Shown: positions 60,786 to 64,000 of the stretch, one piece after another | Layout: every line of letters begins with the position of its first letter | Numbering within the stretch: the stretch's first letter is position 1 | Source of the DNA: Rhodothermus marinus | GTDB lineage: Bacteria; Bacteroidota; Rhodothermia; Rhodothermales; Rhodothermaceae | DNA length: 64,000 nt | Direction of reading: 5' to 3' | NCBI RefSeq assembly: GCF_009936275.1 | Contig: NZ_AP019797.1 | Span: forward strand, 1,747,890-1,811,889 | Position numbers and translations under genes: made by a program | The notes under the pieces: generated by a model | What the model saw: only the letters and a program-made list of their open reading frames with translations | What the model was told of the DNA's origin: nothing | The model's database searches: none

Positions 60786-61928
60786 TCAGGCCAGGAAGGG
60801 ATAGTCCGGCTGTGCGTAGACGTCCTCGTAGATGGACTCCAGCGGCGGATACGGACTCTTCTCGGCGAACTCCACGGACGCCTGCACCTCTTTCTTCACA
60901 TCGTCGTCGATGGCGTCCAGCTCTTCGTTCGTCGAGAGTCCGTGCTGGAGCATGTAGCTCTTCAACCGAATGATCGGGTCTTCTTTCTTCTTGGCTTCCA
61001 GCTCCTCTTTGGTACGGTACTTGGCCGGGTCGCTCATCGAGTGCCCGCGGTAGCGATAGGTGCGCACCTCAAGCACCGAGGGCTGATACTCGCGCGCCAG
61101 CGCCACGTACTTGCGCAGGGCCTTCATCACACTGAAGACGTCCATGCCGTCCACCAGCGCCCCCGGCATGTTGTAGTTGGCCGCATATCGGTAGAATTCC
61201 GTGTTGGCAAAGGCCCGCCAGACGGCCGTGCCCATCGCATACTGATTGTTCTCAATGATGAAGACGATGGGCAGCTTGTAGAGCGCAGCCAGATTCATGG
61301 ATTCGTGGACGGTACCCTGCCCCATGGCACCGTCACCGAAGAATGTCAGGCATACACCGCCGTCCTCCTTGTACTTGTGGGCAAAGGCAATCCCGACGCC
61401 CAGCGGCACATGTCCCCCGACGATCCCATGGCCGCCGAAAAACTTCTTTTCGGCCTTGAAGAAGTGCATCGAGCCGCCTTTGCCGCGCGAGCAGCCGTCG
61501 ATCTTGCCGAACAGCTCAGCCATACACTCGTTGGCCGTCATGCCCAGCGCCAGCGCGATGCCGTGATCGCGGTAGGCCGTGATGACTGAGTCGTGTCCGA
61601 TCTTGATCGACCAGGCGGCGCCGGTCGAGACGGCCTCTTCTCCGATGTACAGGTGCAGAAAGCCGGCGATCTTCTGCTTGCCGTACATCTGGGCCGCCCG
61701 CTCTTCGAAGCGGCGCTGCAGCAGCATGTTACGGTAAATAGCCAGGAGATCTTCCCGGCTCAAGCCGAGCTCTTCGTGCGTATAGGCACCGGCCGGGTAG
61801 GTCTCGAAGGTCTGCTCAAAGTGAATCGGCTTGGACGGCACCTGCAACTGCACCGCCTGCCCGTTGGCCTGGCTGGCGGCCTGATCTACCTGCGTCGCCT
61901 GCTGCTTCTTTCTGGTCTTGCTGGCCAT
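60786..61928 (-). CDS. pdhA: Pyruvate dehydrogenase E1 component, alpha subunit
   Basis: A 380-residue E1 alpha. The ThDP-binding motif is 'FFGDGAMGQGTVHESMNLAA', followed by 'IIENNQYAMGT'. The phospho-loop region 'YRYRGHSMSDPAKYR' is conserved. An N-terminal Gln/Ala-rich extension (about 35 residues) precedes the core. ATG 61928 is chosen, since the upstream open frame is AT-rich leader. First gene of the pdhA-pdhB-pdhC operon. Confidence 0.95.
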   Translation of the reverse strand: MASKTRKKQQATQVDQAASQANGQAVQLQVPSKPIHFEQTFETYPAGAYTHEELGLSREDLLAIYRNMLLQRRFEERAAQMYGKQKIAGFLHLYIGEEAVSTGAAWSIKIGHDSVITAYRDHGIALALGMTANECMAELFGKIDGCSRGKGGSMHFFKAEKKFFGGHGIVGGHVPLGVGIAFAHKYKEDGGVCLTFFGDGAMGQGTVHESMNLAALYKLPIVFIIENNQYAMGTAVWRAFANTEFYRYAANYNMPGALVDGMDVFSVMKALRKYVALAREYQPSVLEVRTYRYRGHSMSDPAKYRTKEELEAKKKEDPIIRLKSYMLQHGLSTNEELDAIDDDVKKEVQASVEFAEKSPYPPLESIYEDVYAQPDYPFLA

Positions 61929-62014
61929 AGCAACGTGTCGTTCGTGGTTATACGTGGCTTCTATTTTACAACCGGCGAAAAACCGCCGGCAAAGGTAGCT
62001 TTTAAAAATACAAC

Positions 62015-62054
62015 AAAGCAGCCCCGAAAGCGCATACAAATTGCTGCTTTTTCT
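62015..62054. terminator. Possible leader hairpin between divergent pdhA and glycosyltransferase genes
   Basis: AAAGCAGC (62015-62022) pairs with GCTGCTTT (62043-62050) across a 20-nt loop, with T residues next. It could end a leader transcript towards the glycosyltransferase gene. The stem is short and the loop long, so this is only a possibility. Confidence 0.3.
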
Positions 62055-62159
62055 TGAGAGGACCGTGAACTTGGAAAGAAACGAGTCGGGGTCTTTTTTG
62101 TGCCCATCGTAGTTTAAGGGACCGTTTTGCCTGCAACGATCCGTAACCGAGGGCAATCA

Positions 62160-62912
62160 GTGACTACCACGCCCGCTACATCCGGCCACTCAGGCACGCT
62201 CGTGGTCATCCCGACCTACAACGAGGCGCAAAACGTCGAGCGCCTGCTTCCCCGCGTGCTGGAACTGCCCTGCCGGGTCTCCGTGCTGGTCGTGGACGAC
62301 GCCTCGCCCGACGGCACTGCCGAACGTGTGCGGAAGCTGCAGGACCGCTACCCGGACCGCCTCTTTCTTATCGAGCGCACCGGCAAGCTGGGCCTGGGCT
62401 CGGCCTACCTGACAGGTTTTCGCTTTGGGTTGGAACACGGCTACACCTATCTGGCCGAAATGGACGCCGACCTGTCGCACAACCCGGACGACCTCCCCCG
62501 CCTGCTCGAACCGCTGCGCCGCGACGAGGCCGATCTGGTCATCGGCTCGCGCTACATCGGCGGCGTGCGCATCATCAACTGGCCGCTCTCGCGCCTGATC
62601 CTCTCTTACAGTGCCAGCCTCTACACCCGGATGATCACCTGTATCCCCGTCTACGACGTCACCTCGGGCTTCAAGTGCTACCACCGGCGCGTGCTCGAAG
62701 CCATCGACCTGGACCGCATCCGATCCAACGGCTATTCGTTTCAGATCGAAATGAAATACCGCGCCTGGCGCAAGGGCTTCCGGCTGCTCGAAGTGCCGAT
62801 CATCTTCACCGATCGTCAGGAGGGTTCCTCCAAAATGAACAAGGCCATCGTCTGGGAAGCGGCCTGGAAGGTCTGGGAACTGCGCCTGCGCGACCTGCTC
62901 GGCCTGCTTTAA
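62160..62912 (+). CDS. Glycosyltransferase family 2, polyprenol-monophosphomannose-synthase type
   Basis: A 250-residue GT-A enzyme. 'VVIPTYNEAQNVERLLP', 'VLVVDDASPDGTAE', 'YLAEMDADLSHNP' (D-x-D metal site) and the acceptor loop 'GSRYIGGVRIINW' match dolichol/polyprenol-phosphate mannose synthases. It transfers a hexose from a nucleotide donor to a lipid phosphate at the membrane. The start is GTG 62160 with GAGGG upstream; a TTG at 62127 is possible. Confidence 0.88.
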   Translation: MTTTPATSGHSGTLVVIPTYNEAQNVERLLPRVLELPCRVSVLVVDDASPDGTAERVRKLQDRYPDRLFLIERTGKLGLGSAYLTGFRFGLEHGYTYLAEMDADLSHNPDDLPRLLEPLRRDEADLVIGSRYIGGVRIINWPLSRLILSYSASLYTRMITCIPVYDVTSGFKCYHRRVLEAIDLDRIRSNGYSFQIEMKYRAWRKGFRLLEVPIIFTDRQEGSSKMNKAIVWEAAWKVWELRLRDLLGLL

Positions 62913-62997
62913 AAAATGCGCATACCGTCCCGTCGCACCACCGCTTTTTGTAGTTTAGTCCGGAGCGGATCTGCCAACCACCATTCCTGCACGTGCC

Positions 62998-64000
62998 ATG
63001 CGACGCTGCCTGCTTTTCCTCTGCGGGCTCTGGGGGCTCCTCGGAGTGGCCGTGGCCCAGGTGCCCGTCCGGCTACCCGAGACGCTTCCCGTAGCCGAGC
63101 TGCTGCGCTCGGGTCCGATGAACGGCTACGCCACGCAACGCGAGGTCGTCGTCTGGCTGCAGACGTGGGCGCCGGCTCAGGTGCAGCTGCTCTACCGCGA
63201 AGAGGGCCAGCCCGAAGACAGCGCACGCATCACCCCGCCGTACTTTGCCGGCCCTGAGACGGACTACACCGTGCACATCTCCGTGCCCTATCTGGAGCCG
63301 GGCCGCCGCTACGTTTACGACGTGGTGCTCAACGACACGATCCTGGCGCTCCCCTACCAGCCACGCTTCCAGACGCAACCGCTCTGGCAGTGGCGCACCG
63401 ATCCGCCCACGTTCACCGTGGCCGCGGCGTCCTGCTTCTACGTGAACGATCCGCCCTACGACCGCCCCGGCCAGCCCTACGGCGGCGACTTCCAGATCCT
63501 CACGCACCTGACGCGCCTCCGCCCCGACGTGATGATCTGGCTGGGCGACAACACCTACCTGCGCGAGGCGGACTTCGGCAGCCCGACCATGATGTCTTAC
63601 CGCTACGCGCACACCCGCAGCCATCCGTTGCTGCAGGAGCTGCTCGCCACGGCCCACCACTACGCCATCTGGGACGACCACGACTACGGCCCCAACGACG
63701 CCGACCGGAGCTATGTGCTCAAAGGCGCCGCACTGCGCCTCTTCCAGCAGTACTGGGCCAATCCGTCCTATGGCCTGCCCGGCACGCCCGGCGTCTTCAC
63801 CCAGTTCACCTGGGGCGACGTGGACTTCTTCCTGTTGGACGACCGCTTTTACCGGAGTCCCAACGACGCCCCGGACGATTCCACCAAGACCATGTGGGGC
63901 GAGGCCCAGCTCACCTGGCTCATCGACGCGCTCACCTACAGCCGCGCACCCTTCAAGATCGTCGCCAACGGCAACCAGATCCTCAACCGCTCCACCCGCT
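62998..64000 (+). CDS. PhoD-like alkaline phosphatase family protein (3' partial)
   Basis: At least 334 residues; the gene runs off the window. A signal peptide ('LLFLCGLWGLLGVAVAQ') is followed by an N-terminal Ig-like domain of the PhoD family ('GYATQREVVVWLQTWAP'). The phosphatase core then begins: 'TVAAASCFYVND', 'VMIWLGDNTYLREADF' (metal-binding Asp/Asn) and 'HYAIWDDHDYGPNDADRSY'. It would hydrolyse phosphoesters outside the cytoplasm. ATG 62998 is well placed. Confidence 0.88.
   Translation, partial: MRRCLLFLCGLWGLLGVAVAQVPVRLPETLPVAELLRSGPMNGYATQREVVVWLQTWAPAQVQLLYREEGQPEDSARITPPYFAGPETDYTVHISVPYLEPGRRYVYDVVLNDTILALPYQPRFQTQPLWQWRTDPPTFTVAAASCFYVNDPPYDRPGQPYGGDFQILTHLTRLRPDVMIWLGDNTYLREADFGSPTMMSYRYAHTRSHPLLQELLATAHHYAIWDDHDYGPNDADRSYVLKGAALRLFQQYWANPSYGLPGTPGVFTQFTWGDVDFFLLDDRFYRSPNDAPDDSTKTMWGEAQLTWLIDALTYSRAPFKIVANGNQILNRSTR

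Overview
The window looks like chromosomal DNA of a thermophilic member of the Rhodothermota, most likely Rhodothermus marinus or a close relative. This is inferred from the high GC content, the weak or absent Shine-Dalgarno sites at many starts, TTG and GTG starts, and the gene set: a thermophile-type DNA polymerase I, a GH18 chitinase lipoprotein, and T9SS-type or FlgD-type tails on surface proteins. No phage, insertion sequence, rRNA operon or CRISPR array is visible. One tRNA gene is present: tRNA-Thr with anticodon CGU.

Layout. 0-6 kb: the end of a large secreted lamin-tail protein, an IscA-type Fe-S carrier and ClpC. 6-8 kb (minus strand): a GH18 chitinase lipoprotein overlapping a glycosylasparaginase. 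8.3 kb: an orphan AP2-fold protein. 9-14.4 kb (minus): polA followed by an active/inactive M16 protease pair. 14.5-17.7 kb: rmlB-rmlA-rmlC-like and a HAD phosphatase. 17.7-19.1 kb: a deglycation pair (LMW phosphatase and fructosamine-type kinase). 19.2-24.9 kb: xseA, a beta-lactamase-fold hydrolase, a D-aminoacylase-type amidohydrolase and a PP-loop ATPase. 25-34.7 kb: HemN, a glycosyltransferase fusion, OsmC, repeat-rich intergenic DNA, an Smr-like gene with an apparent frameshift, peptidase C26, a lytic-transglycosylase-like protein, cytochrome c and MOSC. 34.8-36 kb: an RlmL-type methyltransferase.

36-54 kb is the most distinctive part, a block of metal-resistance genes. A two-component system (36.6-38.7 kb) is divergent from a multicopper oxidase/CopB/DUF411/TlpA set (38.9-42.7 kb). 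A second operon (43.1-47.6 kb) carries a Met/His-rich CpxP/ZraP-like protein, a SHOCT protein, a methyltransferase, DUF302, a beta-propeller lipoprotein and a second multicopper oxidase. The two promoter regions share a conserved element of about 40 bp, which probably ties both operons to the adjacent response regulator. A mercury operon follows (ArsR-type regulator, MerT-MerP fusion, MerA), then a DHA2 exporter. The MerT reading frame carries an in-frame TGA at codon 11.

54-64 kb returns to housekeeping genes: a secreted RraA-like protein, carboxypeptidase Taq, hibernation factor HPF, a coiled-coil protein, a metallophosphoesterase, the pyruvate dehydrogenase operon pdhA-pdhB-pdhC, a dolichol-phosphate-mannose-synthase-type glycosyltransferase, and the start of a PhoD-like phosphatase.

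Two dispersed non-coding repeat families are scattered over 24.9-43 kb. One has two inverted copies with hairpins that differ by partly compensatory changes. The other has three copies.
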